DNA of 52,101 nt from Adonisia turfae CCMR0081 (GCF_011009555.1 NZ_QXHD01000004.1:6326737-6378837), one strand, 5' to 3'; counted from the stretch's first letter, positions 34,845 to 43,801 are shown. The notes: generated by a model not told the origin, from the sequence alone. Numbers and translations: made by a program.

Positions 34845-36224
34845 CTAACTCACACAAACCGTCTTGGCATTGACAAACTCTAAAATGCCATGTCTGCCAA
34901 GTTCACGGCCAATACCTGACTGTTTAATCCCGCCAAAGGGCAAACGTGGGTCGGATTTTACCATGCTGTTTATAAATACAGCACCGGCTTCAATCTCATT
35001 GACCAAACGTTGTTGTTCCGCTGAATCTTGCGTCCAACCGCTGGCACCCAAGCCAAAGGCAGTAGCGTTAGCTAACTGAATCGCCTCGTCTAGATCCTGG
35101 ACTCGGAAAATCAGGGCCACAGGACCAAAAAACTCTTCTTGATCAGCCGGGGTGCCGGGGGGGATATGACTCAAAATCGTCGGTGGGTAAAAATTACCCA
35201 GCTCTAACTCAGGGGGTAATGTGGCTTTTAGTTTTTCTAGATTACCCCCCACTAGAGCCTTGGCCCCTGAAATCAGACAATCGTGGACCTGTTTGTGAAT
35301 GTCCTGCAAGATAGACGGTGTTGCCAATGGACCAATGTCTGTTTCAGACTGCATGGGATCGCCTACTTTCAAGGCATTAAACTTATCCACTAAGCGTGTC
35401 TCAAACTCATCCGCAATGGTGCTAACCAAGATAAACCGCTTAGCCGCAATGCAAGATTGGCCATTGTTTTGCAAACGGGCCATAACAGCGGTCTCCACCG
35501 CCTGATCTAAGTCAGCACTGGGTAGGACAATAAAGGGATCGCTTCCCCCCAGCTCCAACACTACTTTCTTCAAATGCTGTCCAGCGGTGGCAGCCACCTG
35601 GGAGCCAGCAGGGCCACTGCCAGTGAGGCTAACGCCACGGACGCGCTCATCGGCAATCACTGTAGCCGTTTGCTCAGCCGTAATTAGCAACGTTTGAAAT
35701 GCACCCTCAGGAAAACCAGCCTTGCGAAAAATTTGTTCTATAGATAGAGCGCATTTAGGGACGTTGGAGGCGTGTTTCAGTACGACCACGTTACCGGCCA
35801 TCAGAGCGGGTGCAGCTAACCGAAACACCTGCCATAGGGGAAAATTCCACGGCATCACCGCCAAAATAATCCCTAGGGGCTGATAGCGGACGTAGCCTAT
35901 GGCTGAGCGCTCATCTGCTAGATAATCTGCCCCATGCTCAGCATAGTGACGACAAACCCAGGCACACTTTTTTACTTCTGCGATCGCAGCCCCGATGGGC
36001 TTACCCATTTCCTGGGTCATGATGCGACCCAGCACCTCAGCATGGTCTTCTAAATAATCAGCAGCAGCCCGTAGCCAAGTGCTGCGATCGCTAAATGATG
36101 TCCATCGATAGTGCTGATATTGTGCTTCTCCTGCTGCTAATTTTTGCTCTATCTCGTCTAATCTCAGAGGAGAATAGGTTTTATAAACTTTACCAGTGGC
36201 CGGGTTAATACTTTGAATTGCCAT
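34845..36224 (-). CDS. Succinate-semialdehyde dehydrogenase, NAD(P)-dependent
   Basis: 459 residues, typical length for this aldehyde dehydrogenase subgroup (start motif QSINPATGKVYKTYSPL). Active-site Glu224 (ELGGSDPFIVL) and nucleophile Cys258 (NNGQSCIAAKRF) are present, as are the Rossmann-type nucleotide-binding SLTGSGPAGSQ segment and the C-terminal PFGGIKQSGIGREL motif. It oxidises succinic semialdehyde to succinate. Paired with the downstream decarboxylase gene it would complete the cyanobacterial TCA cycle variant from 2-oxoglutarate to succinate. It is the first gene of the pair. The 686-bp upstream spacer holds its promoter and an apparently separate small-RNA-like element. It carries a HIP1 site. 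Confidence in the family is high; cofactor preference cannot be read with certainty. Confidence 0.92.
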   Translation of the reverse strand: MAIQSINPATGKVYKTYSPLRLDEIEQKLAAGEAQYQHYRWTSFSDRSTWLRAAADYLEDHAEVLGRIMTQEMGKPIGAAIAEVKKCAWVCRHYAEHGADYLADERSAIGYVRYQPLGIILAVMPWNFPLWQVFRLAAPALMAGNVVVLKHASNVPKCALSIEQIFRKAGFPEGAFQTLLITAEQTATVIADERVRGVSLTGSGPAGSQVAATAGQHLKKVVLELGGSDPFIVLPSADLDQAVETAVMARLQNNGQSCIAAKRFILVSTIADEFETRLVDKFNALKVGDPMQSETDIGPLATPSILQDIHKQVHDCLISGAKALVGGNLEKLKATLPPELELGNFYPPTILSHIPPGTPADQEEFFGPVALIFRVQDLDEAIQLANATAFGLGASGWTQDSAEQQRLVNEIEAGAVFINSMVKSDPRLPFGGIKQSGIGRELGRHGILEFVNAKTVCVS

Positions 36225-36496
36225 CGCGGACCTCCCGTAGGTCTTCTCATCTGGCCTAGGTCTAGGCCATCATCCATTGGGTGGGTCAGATGTAGCAAAA
36301 CAGTCAAGGTCGGATACACTGCACATTTTCCATCAGCTGGCTTACCCAACCCAAACCCAGAAGGTATCTCTAATGTGACAAATGTGACAATTTCCGTCTT
36401 CAGAAAAGCAGTTTCTGCATTGATTATTTACTTTTTTAAACAATTCCAAACAAATGCCGATGGTTTTTATCTGGTGACGGTTAAGAACTTGTTAAG
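36225..36496. other. Promoter-side spacer of the dehydrogenase gene
   Basis: 272 bp between the dehydrogenase start and the candidate small RNA. It contains no gene I can support. The stretch around 36420-36460 is AT-rich and may hold promoters in one or both directions. Confidence 0.3.
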
Positions 36497-36613
36497 TTAG
36501 GGAGCAATCACTATTACGACGGTTATGGTAGTAACCAAGATACCTCCTAACTGCGTCTCCAGCCCTGTTGAAGCCCGTATCGGCTAATTTATCGACAGGG
36601 CTGCTACTTTTTT
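36497..36613 (+). ncRNA. Candidate small RNA with compound 5' hairpin and rho-independent terminator
   Basis: The 5' part folds as TTAGGGAG (36497-36504) with CTCCTAA (36544-36550), allowing one bulge, enclosing ACTATTA (36510-36516) with TGGTAGT (36526-36532, two G-U pairs). An unpaired linker CTGCGTCTCC follows, and then a terminator stem AGCCCTGT/ACAGGGCT (36561-36568, 36595-36602) with a T6 run at 36608-36613. No ORF overlaps convincingly. The linker could be a target-pairing or Hfq-independent binding segment. It does not match the Yfr1 core motif or 6S RNA that I know. Existence as a transcript is inferred from structure only. Confidence 0.4.
36561..36613 (+). terminator. Rho-independent terminator
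   Basis: 8-bp perfect stem AGCCCTGT/ACAGGGCT with a 26-nt loop that could pair internally (AGCCCG... region), followed by GCTACTTTTTT. The T-run is only on the plus strand, so it terminates plus-strand transcription; no plus-strand protein gene lies upstream, which is the reason to suspect a small RNA. Confidence 0.55.
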
Positions 36614-36792
36614 AAAGCTAATTCAGTATTGATTTTTACGTTATTTCTTATTTCTTTATAAATTGAAATAGTAGTTTTTTATTCCTAATTGATTTAGATA
36701 GATCAATATCAACCATGGATTTTTATTTAAACTATTGAAATCCGGGTTTAACCAGAAACTAGTAGTCTGTCAAAGTCAAAATTTTGGGTAGG

Positions 36793-36887
36793 GCTGACAC
36801 GGAGACACGGGGAGGGAGAGACGCGGAGACATTGATTGCTTAAACGTTTCGCGTCTCCATATCTCCTCTTCTCCGCGTCTCGTTCTA
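36793..36887. repeat. GAGACGCGGAGAC-type imperfect inverted repeat
   Basis: The left part (GACACGGAGACACGGGGAGG, then GAGACGCGGAGAC) and the right part (GCGTCTCC ... CTTCTCCGCGTCTCG) are imperfect complements around an AT-rich centre. It lies just downstream of the TPR gene stop at 36911 on the minus strand. Such purine-rich palindromic arrays are common intergenic repeats in cyanobacteria. Confidence 0.55.
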
Positions 36888-36910
36888 AATCAGTAACGGT
36901 TTTTAGGTGA

Positions 36911-37861
36911 TTATTCAGACTTACCTAGTTCCGCAACAAAGTCACTTGCTTCTTTGCCACAGGTCTCATGGGAGCCACCTAAAGTGCGACATTTTTCCTT
37001 ATATATTTTGCGAGTAAGGCTAGGGGGTAGCTGCGCCGCATACTCCAGTGCCTTATCAAACATGGCAACACTGTCATCAGTCTCTTCCTGGCGTCGATGG
37101 AGTTGTGCCTTGAGATAAAACAGTTCTGGGTTTTCTGGGGCTGTTTCTAACGCTTGTTCTACAGCTTCCATGGCATCGGGCATCTGACCCAAATCGCGAT
37201 AGCCCAGCGCAATACCACGGTAGGCTAGATAACTAGGGTTGCCATACTGTGACAGGCGCTCAATGGCGTCCTCAGGATTGGAGAAAGGTAAATTAACAGC
37301 CAACATTAAATCCATAAACCCTTTGACCAGGTTAAGTTCTGGGTCAGTGCTATCAATCTTTTCTGCTTCACCAATATGGCCAAAAACCTGTTGTAACATT
37401 GCCAATGCAGCCGGTGTACTACGGGCCACACCCTGAGTGCTCATCATGTGAGCCCCTTCCATAAAAATACCTACTGCCGAGTAAATATGTCCTCGTAATG
37501 GATCCGTTTCCAACAGAGTTTCAGCGGTGGATCTGGTTAATGCTACTTCTTCCTCTAGTTTGTCCCAGTCTTCATCGAGATAGGCCATGGATGCCGCCAT
37601 GCTATGTACCAAAGGTTCGCCTGCTTCAGAATCCTTTGCCAATTCCAAAGCAGTCCGGGCTCCCACATAGTCACCTTCTTTAAAGAAGGCTTCAAAGGCC
37701 TCTTCGGCATGGGGACCAATATTGCGCTCGTCACCAGCGCGAAATGGGTCGCCAGCTAACGCCGGAGACGTCGTTATGGTCAGTGTTGCGGCCATTAGCG
37801 CCCCGAAGAACTTTAAAGAGCGTTTGGGACGATTAAAAAAATTCAAAACTCGAAACGTCAT
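36911..37861 (-). CDS. Exported TPR protein, Sll0314/Alr1548 family
   Basis: 316 residues with a signal peptide (about 1-36, ending SPALAG), hence periplasmic or thylakoid lumen. The mature part is helical with TPR units toward the C-terminus (ALGYRDLGQMPDAMEAVEQA; ELFYLKAQLHRRQEETDDSV) and a C-terminal pair of cysteines (KCRTLG, ETCGKE) that could form a disulphide. It matches the cyanobacterial Sll0314/Alr1548 TPR family as I remember it; function unknown. It is monocistronic, with the purine-rich repeat just after its stop and a 153-bp spacer before the next gene. No catalytic features. Confidence 0.8.
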   Translation of the reverse strand: MTFRVLNFFNRPKRSLKFFGALMAATLTITTSPALAGDPFRAGDERNIGPHAEEAFEAFFKEGDYVGARTALELAKDSEAGEPLVHSMAASMAYLDEDWDKLEEEVALTRSTAETLLETDPLRGHIYSAVGIFMEGAHMMSTQGVARSTPAALAMLQQVFGHIGEAEKIDSTDPELNLVKGFMDLMLAVNLPFSNPEDAIERLSQYGNPSYLAYRGIALGYRDLGQMPDAMEAVEQALETAPENPELFYLKAQLHRRQEETDDSVAMFDKALEYAAQLPPSLTRKIYKEKCRTLGGSHETCGKEASDFVAELGKSE

Positions 37862-38014
37862 GGTGCCTATCCTAATGAAGTGGGCGCTGTGAACGATGGC
37901 AGCGCTTGCATGGGCGCTTTCAAGAAATGAGTATAGCGACTTGATTCATAAACTACTGGTAATCTATGAAACTCTTTAAGCTGTCATAGTGTGAGGCGGT
38001 GCTAACTGCGCCCC

Positions 38015-39601
38015 TTAAGTCGTTGTATGACACTGATATTGTTGTTGACGAGTGCCTTCTGTTTTAACCCGTTTGCCTATCTGAAAACACCTGTGTTGAG
38101 ACAGGCTAACAGTGGGTGGAAATGGCCCCTGACGTTGTGGTTCTACTAACCAAAGGGTGAAATTATTGGTTGGTATGGCTGCGCTATTGTTCAGGCTGGG
38201 CTGCCAAGTTTTGACATCAGCCGACCCCGTAAAGGCAACTTGGATATTTTCACGCTGGGGAATAGCTAACACATAGCTTAAGGCACGGGCACGATAGCCA
38301 TCTCGCTGGGGGGCTACCAAAACAACCGTAGCTTCAGGATCTGCCCCTATACGTCGACCAATTTGACCGGGCAGGTAGGGTTTGAGTAAAGCGATATCGT
38401 AGCTGATCAAAACCTGGCTGAGGACACCAGCTGCGATCGCAACCCCCAATACCCAGGGTTTACATCGAGCCATTGCCATGGCTGCCATCACCGTTACCGC
38501 TGGATACAGCATAAAAAAGTAGCGGGGGGCCAGGGTGAGATCTTTGCCCAAACCATAGGTAATGGCAATCATGATGGCAAATACGGCCACACCATAGCCT
38601 ACAAGTGGAGCGCCTAAATCCAGCTGCGGTTCCAAATGCCACCCCCTAATTAACGGACGCAGCACAATGCCAAAAACCACCAGCATAATTAGGGCTGACC
38701 CAATGGTGACCCATTGCGGCACCTGCTCTACAGGCAGCAAAATTAGCATAAACAGCCCGGTCACCAGGGACTGTAGCCAGGGCAATATCAGGGTTTCCCA
38801 AAGGGGGGCCGACTGACTCAGCCAACCAGTGCCGCCTTCTCTGTGAAAATGGATGAAGGCGGTGGGCAACCATGGTACATACAACAGCGCTGTAACTGCC
38901 ATCGCTAGCAACCAAGGCAAGGCTTCAGAGCGTCGGTCTCGACGCCAGAGGATGCGGCTAGCGGTGATCAACCATTGGGCAATAATGCTAAAGCTATAGA
39001 AGTAGTGAACGTAAATACCTACTGCATTTAAGCCAACCCAGCTCAACCAGCGCCAGGGAGACCGATCACCCTGGAGTAAGGCCATCCAATTGGTGAGGGC
39101 AAACAGTGCGATCGCAACTGCCAAACTATAGTGCCGCGCTTCCTGGGATAGATAGATGCCGTAGGGCGACACTGCCATCAGCAGGGCGGCTATGGTGCCG
39201 ACGCGTTCTCCCGCCAATCGACGTCCCAGGTAAAATGCGCCAGCGACAGCCACAATCCCCCAGAGCACGGCAAAGGTTCGTAGCGTCCAAATGGACATTC
39301 CCAGTCCGTGTAACCAAACATTCATCGCCATAAAAAACAGCGGTGGATGGTTGCTATAGGTGGTTAATGCCTGGGCGGCCTGTAGGGTAGAACCGGGAGT
39401 ATCTAATAGCGCCCAGTAACGTTCCGGCGGCAGTAACGTATTCATGGGAATCTCATTCAGATTCTTCCCAAGACTATAGAACGTGGTGTAAAGCTCATCC
39501 ACCCAAAGGGGCTTAGCCGCTAGACGCCACAATCGCAGGAGCGCTGCCAGTAATAAAATCAGCGCTAAAGGGTGTTGTTGATTTAGCCTCAGCTTAGGCA
39601 A
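38015..39601 (-). CDS. GT-C membrane glycosyltransferase, family 39-like
   Basis: 528 residues with about 10-11 hydrophobic segments. The first loop contains WVDELYTTF, the acidic DE motif found at the catalytic site of GT39/PMT-type and ArnT-like glycosyltransferases that use polyprenyl-phosphate sugars. The central SLSQEARHYSLAVAIA-like motif (YLSQEARHYSL) is also typical. The C-terminal 130 residues are a soluble periplasmic tail. The start was taken as TTG 39601, because no ATG/GTG occurs before the upstream in-frame stop. It lies 52 bp downstream of folB on the same strand. The acceptor substrate is unknown. It carries HIP1 sites. Confidence 0.88.
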   Translation of the reverse strand: MPKLRLNQQHPLALILLLAALLRLWRLAAKPLWVDELYTTFYSLGKNLNEIPMNTLLPPERYWALLDTPGSTLQAAQALTTYSNHPPLFFMAMNVWLHGLGMSIWTLRTFAVLWGIVAVAGAFYLGRRLAGERVGTIAALLMAVSPYGIYLSQEARHYSLAVAIALFALTNWMALLQGDRSPWRWLSWVGLNAVGIYVHYFYSFSIIAQWLITASRILWRRDRRSEALPWLLAMAVTALLYVPWLPTAFIHFHREGGTGWLSQSAPLWETLILPWLQSLVTGLFMLILLPVEQVPQWVTIGSALIMLVVFGIVLRPLIRGWHLEPQLDLGAPLVGYGVAVFAIMIAITYGLGKDLTLAPRYFFMLYPAVTVMAAMAMARCKPWVLGVAIAAGVLSQVLISYDIALLKPYLPGQIGRRIGADPEATVVLVAPQRDGYRARALSYVLAIPQRENIQVAFTGSADVKTWQPSLNNSAAIPTNNFTLWLVEPQRQGPFPPTVSLSQHRCFQIGKRVKTEGTRQQQYQCHTTT

Positions 39602-39653
39602 TGGTTTGCTCTCGCTAATGGTGCCCCCAGCATGGTAGCCGATTCACTCCAGA

Positions 39654-40019
39654 TTAAGAACGGGTTCTCACCATTGTTATGGCCACTCGTCCATCAAAAT
39701 TAGGCACTGGAGCAGTCAGTTTAGTGACTGTCACTTGAATTTTTTCTAGACGTTCATCGTTGGCAAGGGCTTGGGTTGCGATCGCATCTCCTAGCCGCTC
39801 AATGAGTTTAAATTTTTCCGTCTGAATAATCTGCTGTGTCTGCTGGATAATATCGGCATAGTTGTGGGTATCTGTCAGACTGTCGGATTTGCCCGCCACC
39901 GACAAGTCCATCCACAGGGTCAGATCTACCTCAAACCATTGACCTAAAACATTCTCTTCGGGCAGGGCCCCAATGTAGCCATAGGCACGGATGCCGGTCA
40001 CATTAATACGATCAGCCAT
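39654..40019 (-). CDS. folB: Dihydroneopterin aldolase
   Basis: 121 residues, the usual length. FolB converts 7,8-dihydroneopterin to 6-hydroxymethyl-dihydropterin and glycolaldehyde in folate synthesis. The residues expected at the active site are present: Glu in GALPEENVLGQ, Tyr in DTHNYADI, and Lys in VTVTKLTAPVP. It carries a HIP1 site. It is cotranscribed possibly with the GT39 gene downstream. No other folate genes are in the window. Confidence 0.93.
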   Translation of the reverse strand: MADRINVTGIRAYGYIGALPEENVLGQWFEVDLTLWMDLSVAGKSDSLTDTHNYADIIQQTQQIIQTEKFKLIERLGDAIATQALANDERLEKIQVTVTKLTAPVPNFDGRVAITMVRTRS

Positions 40020-40130
40020 TTAACAGTTATCTAAACTATTTCCAATCAAGGAATCTCTACTGCCAGGTGAACCTCTATGGGTCCTAGTCTTGCCGCTGAC
40101 TGTAGCGGGTTCAGTCAGCGGCCACTAAAA

Positions 40131-40382
40131 TCAGCTGCCAATATGGGAAAGTACCGAACCCACTATCAAAAGAGCTGTACTAATGGCGAATTTTTGTAGT
40201 GCTTCTCTTTTAAAAGCCTCTCCTAGTTGAATATTGCTATCTGTACTTTCATTGTCGGTGCCAACTTTTTTGGAAACCTTTGCCCCAAGCGTGCTACTCC
40301 ATGCCAATAGAAACCATAGGAGAAACCAGGCCATATTGACAGCTCCTATCAACAGGAAAGCCGTGCCAATCAGTGCAATCAT
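40131..40382 (-). CDS. Small membrane protein, unknown
   Basis: 83 residues from ATG 40382. One long hydrophobic N-terminal segment (about 1-30, MIALIGTAFLLIGAVNMAWF...) and a second near the C-terminus (about 65-80, TALLIVGSVLSHIG) flank a hydrophilic middle with acidic and Ser/Thr residues. Both ends would lie on the same side of the membrane. No family recognised. It is 111 bp from folB and 175 bp from proA; coding is supported by the coherent two-TM design rather than by any known homologue. Confidence 0.6.
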   Translation of the reverse strand: MIALIGTAFLLIGAVNMAWFLLWFLLAWSSTLGAKVSKKVGTDNESTDSNIQLGEAFKREALQKFAISTALLIVGSVLSHIGS

Positions 40383-40557
40383 GAAAGTCTTTTTGTTGTT
40401 CTGTTGTGGGGACGTTTCATTCTAGGCGACACAATATGAGGTTGGCCATAGGTGGCCACAATCTAGTGACTAAAGTCATGAAGGGGCTTAAATGGTCTAT
40501 AGAAAGGCTGATGCTGTCCCCATAATCCAGCTGTCGATTAACAACATCCATTAACAA

Positions 40558-41871
40558 TCAGGCTAAATCGCGATGGGTAAATGGTTTAGCGTTTTCTCCT
40601 GAGTAGGTGGCAACAACATGACCGTTGCCGACTACCTGATATTTATAGGTCACCAACCCCTCTAACCCAACCGGGCCACGGGGAGGCATCTTTTGGGTGC
40701 TGATGCCTACTTCAGCGCCAAAGCCATAGCGAAAACCGTCGGCAAAGCGGGTAGAGCAGTTGTGATAAACGCCTGCGGCATCCACCTGGGCCATAAATCG
40801 ATCGGCAGTGGCTTGGTCTTCGGTTGCGATCGCATCCGTATGCCGTGACCCATAGGTATTAATGTGGTCAATCGCCGCATCGACCGAATCCACCACTCGA
40901 ATTGCCAAAATCAAATCACTGTATTCAGTGGACCAGTCGCTCTCACTTGCCGCCTGAATATCAGTTAACACCTGTCGTGTAGCATCATCGCCCAGCAGCT
41001 TTACCCCTTCTTGTTGTAGTGCTTCAGCTAGAATCGGCAGCGCCTTAGCTGCAATCTCTTTATGCACTAGCAACGTCTCAATGGCATTACAGGCCGATGG
41101 ATAGCCCACTTTGGCATCCACAGCAATTTTGGCCGTCTTTTCTAAGTCAGCCGCCACATCCACATATAAATGGCAAATACCATCCGCATGGCCTAGCACC
41201 GGAATGCGAGTATTCTCTTGAACAAAGCGAACAAAGGCATTAGACCCGCGAGGAATAATCAGATCCACATAGCTATCTAGCTCCAGCAGCGCCCGCGTTT
41301 CTTCCCGAGTAGTCAATAGCTGCACGGCATTGGGGTCCAAACCCACATTAGTCAAGCCCTGACGAATGGCCTTGACCAGCGCCTGGCAAGAGCGCACAGC
41401 TTCTTTTCCCCCTTTGAGAATGACGCCATTACCAGACTTCACAGCCAATGTAGAAATCTGCATGACAGCATCGGGGCGGGATTCAAAAATAATCCCCAGT
41501 ACTCCCAGCGGACAGGCAATCCGCTTGAGCTCTAGGCCATTGTCCAATTCCCGATGAATCTGGACTGCACCGGCTGGGTCGGGCAGCTTAGCCACATCCC
41601 GGACACCCTTAATCGCGCCCTTCAGCTTCACAGCATTCAGCTTTAGCCGTCCGTAAAGGGGCTTCGCCAGGTTATCGGCTAACGCCGCCTGCAAATCAGC
41701 TTCATTGGCGACTGTGATATCTGCCGCCGCCGCTTCTAATGCCTGGGCAATGGCCTCAATGGCCTCGTTTTTTTGCTGGGTGGACAGACTGGCCAGGGTG
41801 CGGGCTGCTTGACGTGTGCTGGTTGCGATCGCAACCAAAGAATTCTCAACAGCAGCCGAAGATACAGACAT
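40558..41871 (-). CDS. proA: Glutamate-5-semialdehyde dehydrogenase (gamma-glutamyl phosphate reductase)
   Basis: 437 residues, a normal length. ProA reduces gamma-glutamyl phosphate with NADPH to glutamate-5-semialdehyde, the second step of proline synthesis. The catalytic Cys261 sits in VGYPSACNAIETLL, and the family signatures GVLGIIFESRPDA and LKGGKEA are present, as is the C-terminal PPRGPVGLEGLVTYKY. ATG 41871 is the natural start. The 64-bp spacer to mazG and shared strand suggest cotranscription. HIP1 sites are in the gene. proB is not in the window. Confidence 0.97.
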   Translation of the reverse strand: MSVSSAAVENSLVAIATSTRQAARTLASLSTQQKNEAIEAIAQALEAAAADITVANEADLQAALADNLAKPLYGRLKLNAVKLKGAIKGVRDVAKLPDPAGAVQIHRELDNGLELKRIACPLGVLGIIFESRPDAVMQISTLAVKSGNGVILKGGKEAVRSCQALVKAIRQGLTNVGLDPNAVQLLTTREETRALLELDSYVDLIIPRGSNAFVRFVQENTRIPVLGHADGICHLYVDVAADLEKTAKIAVDAKVGYPSACNAIETLLVHKEIAAKALPILAEALQQEGVKLLGDDATRQVLTDIQAASESDWSTEYSDLILAIRVVDSVDAAIDHINTYGSRHTDAIATEDQATADRFMAQVDAAGVYHNCSTRFADGFRYGFGAEVGISTQKMPPRGPVGLEGLVTYKYQVVGNGHVVATYSGENAKPFTHRDLA

Positions 41872-41935
41872 GGGGTTCCGTGGGATGTTTACTCATTTCA
41901 TCTAGATTACCTAGAATAACGCGTCCTATGCGTCC

Positions 41936-42751
41936 TCAACCTTCCCCCGCAATCTTCCGTTTTGCGCGCTGCCAGAGCGCCTCTAATTCCTCAATGCTGT
42001 GATCATCCAAAGGCTTTTCCGCTGACTGCTCCAGCAGTCCAAACCGCTGCACAAAGCGACGATTTGTGCCCTGTAGAGCCGCCACCGGGTCAATGTCACA
42101 CCATCGGGCCACCTGCATTAAACTAAATAGCACATCACCAAACTCAGCTGCCTGGTTCTCGGCACTTTCATGGGCCAGAGCATGGCGAAATTCTCCCAGT
42201 TCCTCCTCCACCTTTTCCCACACACCATCCAGGGTTTCCCACTCAAACCCAGCCTTAGCCGCTTTCTTAGAAATTTTCATGGTGGCAGTCATTGGAGGCA
42301 ACGTACGGCCATAACGAGCCAGCTTGGAGGTTAAGGTCTGCTCATCTTGATTGCCCTTCTCTGCCGCTTTAATGGCTTCCCAAGTAACATGCACCTCTTC
42401 GGGGGTTGCCGCTTGGCTGTCACCAAATACATGGGGATGACGTCGAATCAGTTTTTCCGCAATGCCTTGAGCCACATCTCCAAGGTCAAACGCATCTGTC
42501 TCACTAAAGATTTGCGACTGCAACACCACCTGTAGCAACAAGTCCCCTAGCTCCTCGGCCATATGCTCACGGTCACCTTGTTGAATTGCATCGACCACCT
42601 CATAGGCTTCCTCCAGCACGTAGGGAGTTAGACTCTCAGGCGTCTGGGCCAGATCCCATGGGCAGCCGCCTTCAGGGTTACGCAGCTGAGCAACGACATC
42701 AATCAGACGCTGGAGGGATTCTAATGTTTTAGATTGCAGGTTTGTGGTCAT
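41936..42751 (-). CDS. mazG: Nucleoside triphosphate pyrophosphohydrolase MazG
   Basis: 271 residues from ATG 42751; a TTG at 42763 would add four residues. MazG hydrolyses NTPs to NMP and PPi, clearing aberrant nucleotides. Both MazG domains are visible: the first with GGCPWDLAQTPESL, EEAYEVVDAI and EELGDLLLQVV (ExxE-x12-ExxD metal site), the second with EEELGEFRHAL and AEFGDVLFSLMQVARW. Length is typical of the two-domain bacterial form. It lies between a DUF2227 gene and proA on the same strand. Confidence 0.95.
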   Translation of the reverse strand: MTTNLQSKTLESLQRLIDVVAQLRNPEGGCPWDLAQTPESLTPYVLEEAYEVVDAIQQGDREHMAEELGDLLLQVVLQSQIFSETDAFDLGDVAQGIAEKLIRRHPHVFGDSQAATPEEVHVTWEAIKAAEKGNQDEQTLTSKLARYGRTLPPMTATMKISKKAAKAGFEWETLDGVWEKVEEELGEFRHALAHESAENQAAEFGDVLFSLMQVARWCDIDPVAALQGTNRRFVQRFGLLEQSAEKPLDDHSIEELEALWQRAKRKIAGEG

Positions 42752-42790
42752 GGATTTTAGCAATAGAGGCAGGTTGTGACTAAGCTCAGC

Positions 42791-43315
42791 CTATCGTTTA
42801 CGATGGCCCTGATGACGCCGCTTTTTCTTAAATGCGGAGACTAGCCAGTCGCTGGTGTAATGACTCAGTGCCCCGAGTTCAAGGCCCACTAGCAACGCTA
42901 GCCACTCCCTCCAGTATTGAACAAACAGGCTGAATAAGATGGGTTCGAGCCTTTGCCAAGATAGCTGGGCCTGCCAGAAATGATTGATTGCAAGTACCCC
43001 TACAGTTGCAAACAGCGCAATCCAAACACCTAGATACAGTACCCGGACTATCGTGCCAATCAGAGGGCCGTGGGACCACCTAGAACGATGCTTGATAGCC
43101 ACCTGATAGGGATACCAAATCCAGCGCATCAGACCCCATCGGCGATATTGCACTGACTGAATATCTAGATCGGGACCCATCATCAATCCACTGAGCAAAA
43201 AGCTGAGACCGACAATAACAGTTAGCGGCATATCAAGGGTTATGAAAAAAGCACTTATCAGCACCAGAGGTAATAGCCACAGCGTAATTCGGTCATGATG
43301 TTTTCCAGATGGCAT
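42791..43315 (-). CDS. DUF2227 metal-binding membrane protein (YdjM-like)
   Basis: 174 residues. It has the family hallmarks: GKHHDRIT at the start, GPDLDI (metal-binding Asp pair), RSRWSHGP, and LGALSHYTSDWL. Three to four hydrophobic segments alternate with these polar motifs, matching the YdjM-type family of predicted metal-dependent membrane hydrolases. The tail is basic (KKKRRHQGHRKR). The physiological substrate is unknown. It lies 39 bp upstream of mazG on the same strand. Confidence 0.85.
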   Translation of the reverse strand: MPSGKHHDRITLWLLPLVLISAFFITLDMPLTVIVGLSFLLSGLMMGPDLDIQSVQYRRWGLMRWIWYPYQVAIKHRSRWSHGPLIGTIVRVLYLGVWIALFATVGVLAINHFWQAQLSWQRLEPILFSLFVQYWREWLALLVGLELGALSHYTSDWLVSAFKKKRRHQGHRKR

Positions 43316-43376
43316 AGGTCCTCAACAGCACAGCGCCCGTTCCTCGGGTTTTAATAATACAAATGAATTACCGCTG

Positions 43377-43470
43377 TTTTGAAAAAAGATTCCCTTTGAC
43401 CGCTGTCACCTGAATTACATTTTCTTTGAAAAAAAGTTCGCCTTTAGTCGCTATCATCTGTTAATATCTA
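43377..43470 (+). repeat. Imperfect 46-bp tandem duplication upstream of tRNA-Val pair
   Basis: A block beginning TTTGAAAAAAGATTCCCTTT (43378) is repeated with substitutions as TTTGAAAAAAAGTTCGCCTT (43425), each followed by a (A/G)(C/T)CGCT(G/A)TCA-type segment and an AT-rich end. The second copy ends in TAATAT (43462-43467), placed about 28 bp before the first tRNA, which may be its -10 box. Confidence 0.45.
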
Positions 43471-43494
43471 TTCCTGTGCAAACACGCAGTTCAC

Positions 43495-43567
<73 letters not shown>

Positions 43568-43617
43568 TACTTACCCTAGAGGTAAGTCACTTAAGTCCTG
43601 TTGGCACAGGCAATTGC
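43568..43617 (+). other. Spacer between tandem tRNA-Val genes with two hairpins
   Basis: The 50-bp spacer contains ACTTACC/GGTAAGT around CTAGA, and CCTGT/ACAGG around TGGC. These could guide processing of a dicistronic tRNA transcript. Confidence 0.5.
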
Positions 43618-43690
<73 letters not shown>

Positions 43691-43801
43691 TTCAGTTTCA
43701 ATTTAAGTTGGTTAAAGCTTCTGGTGAAGTAGCATAATGCTCTAATTCTTTAGAGAGTCTATGCACAAGTATTTATTCGGCAAGGTTTAAGTGGCTCAAA
43801 G

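Noticed and set aside
34700..34845. Palindrome at 34782-34830 as a transposon end pair
   Set aside because: It is too short to carry a transposase and lacks target-site duplications; it is recorded as an intergenic repeat.
36497..36613. Identification of the candidate small RNA as 6S RNA or Yfr1
   Set aside because: It is shorter than 6S RNA and lacks the central bubble; the Yfr1 core CUCCUCAC-type motif is not present in the unpaired linker.
43396..43421. TTGACC plus TTACAT as a tRNA promoter
   Set aside because: The spacing is only 13 bp; the TAATAT at 43462 is better placed for the first tRNA.
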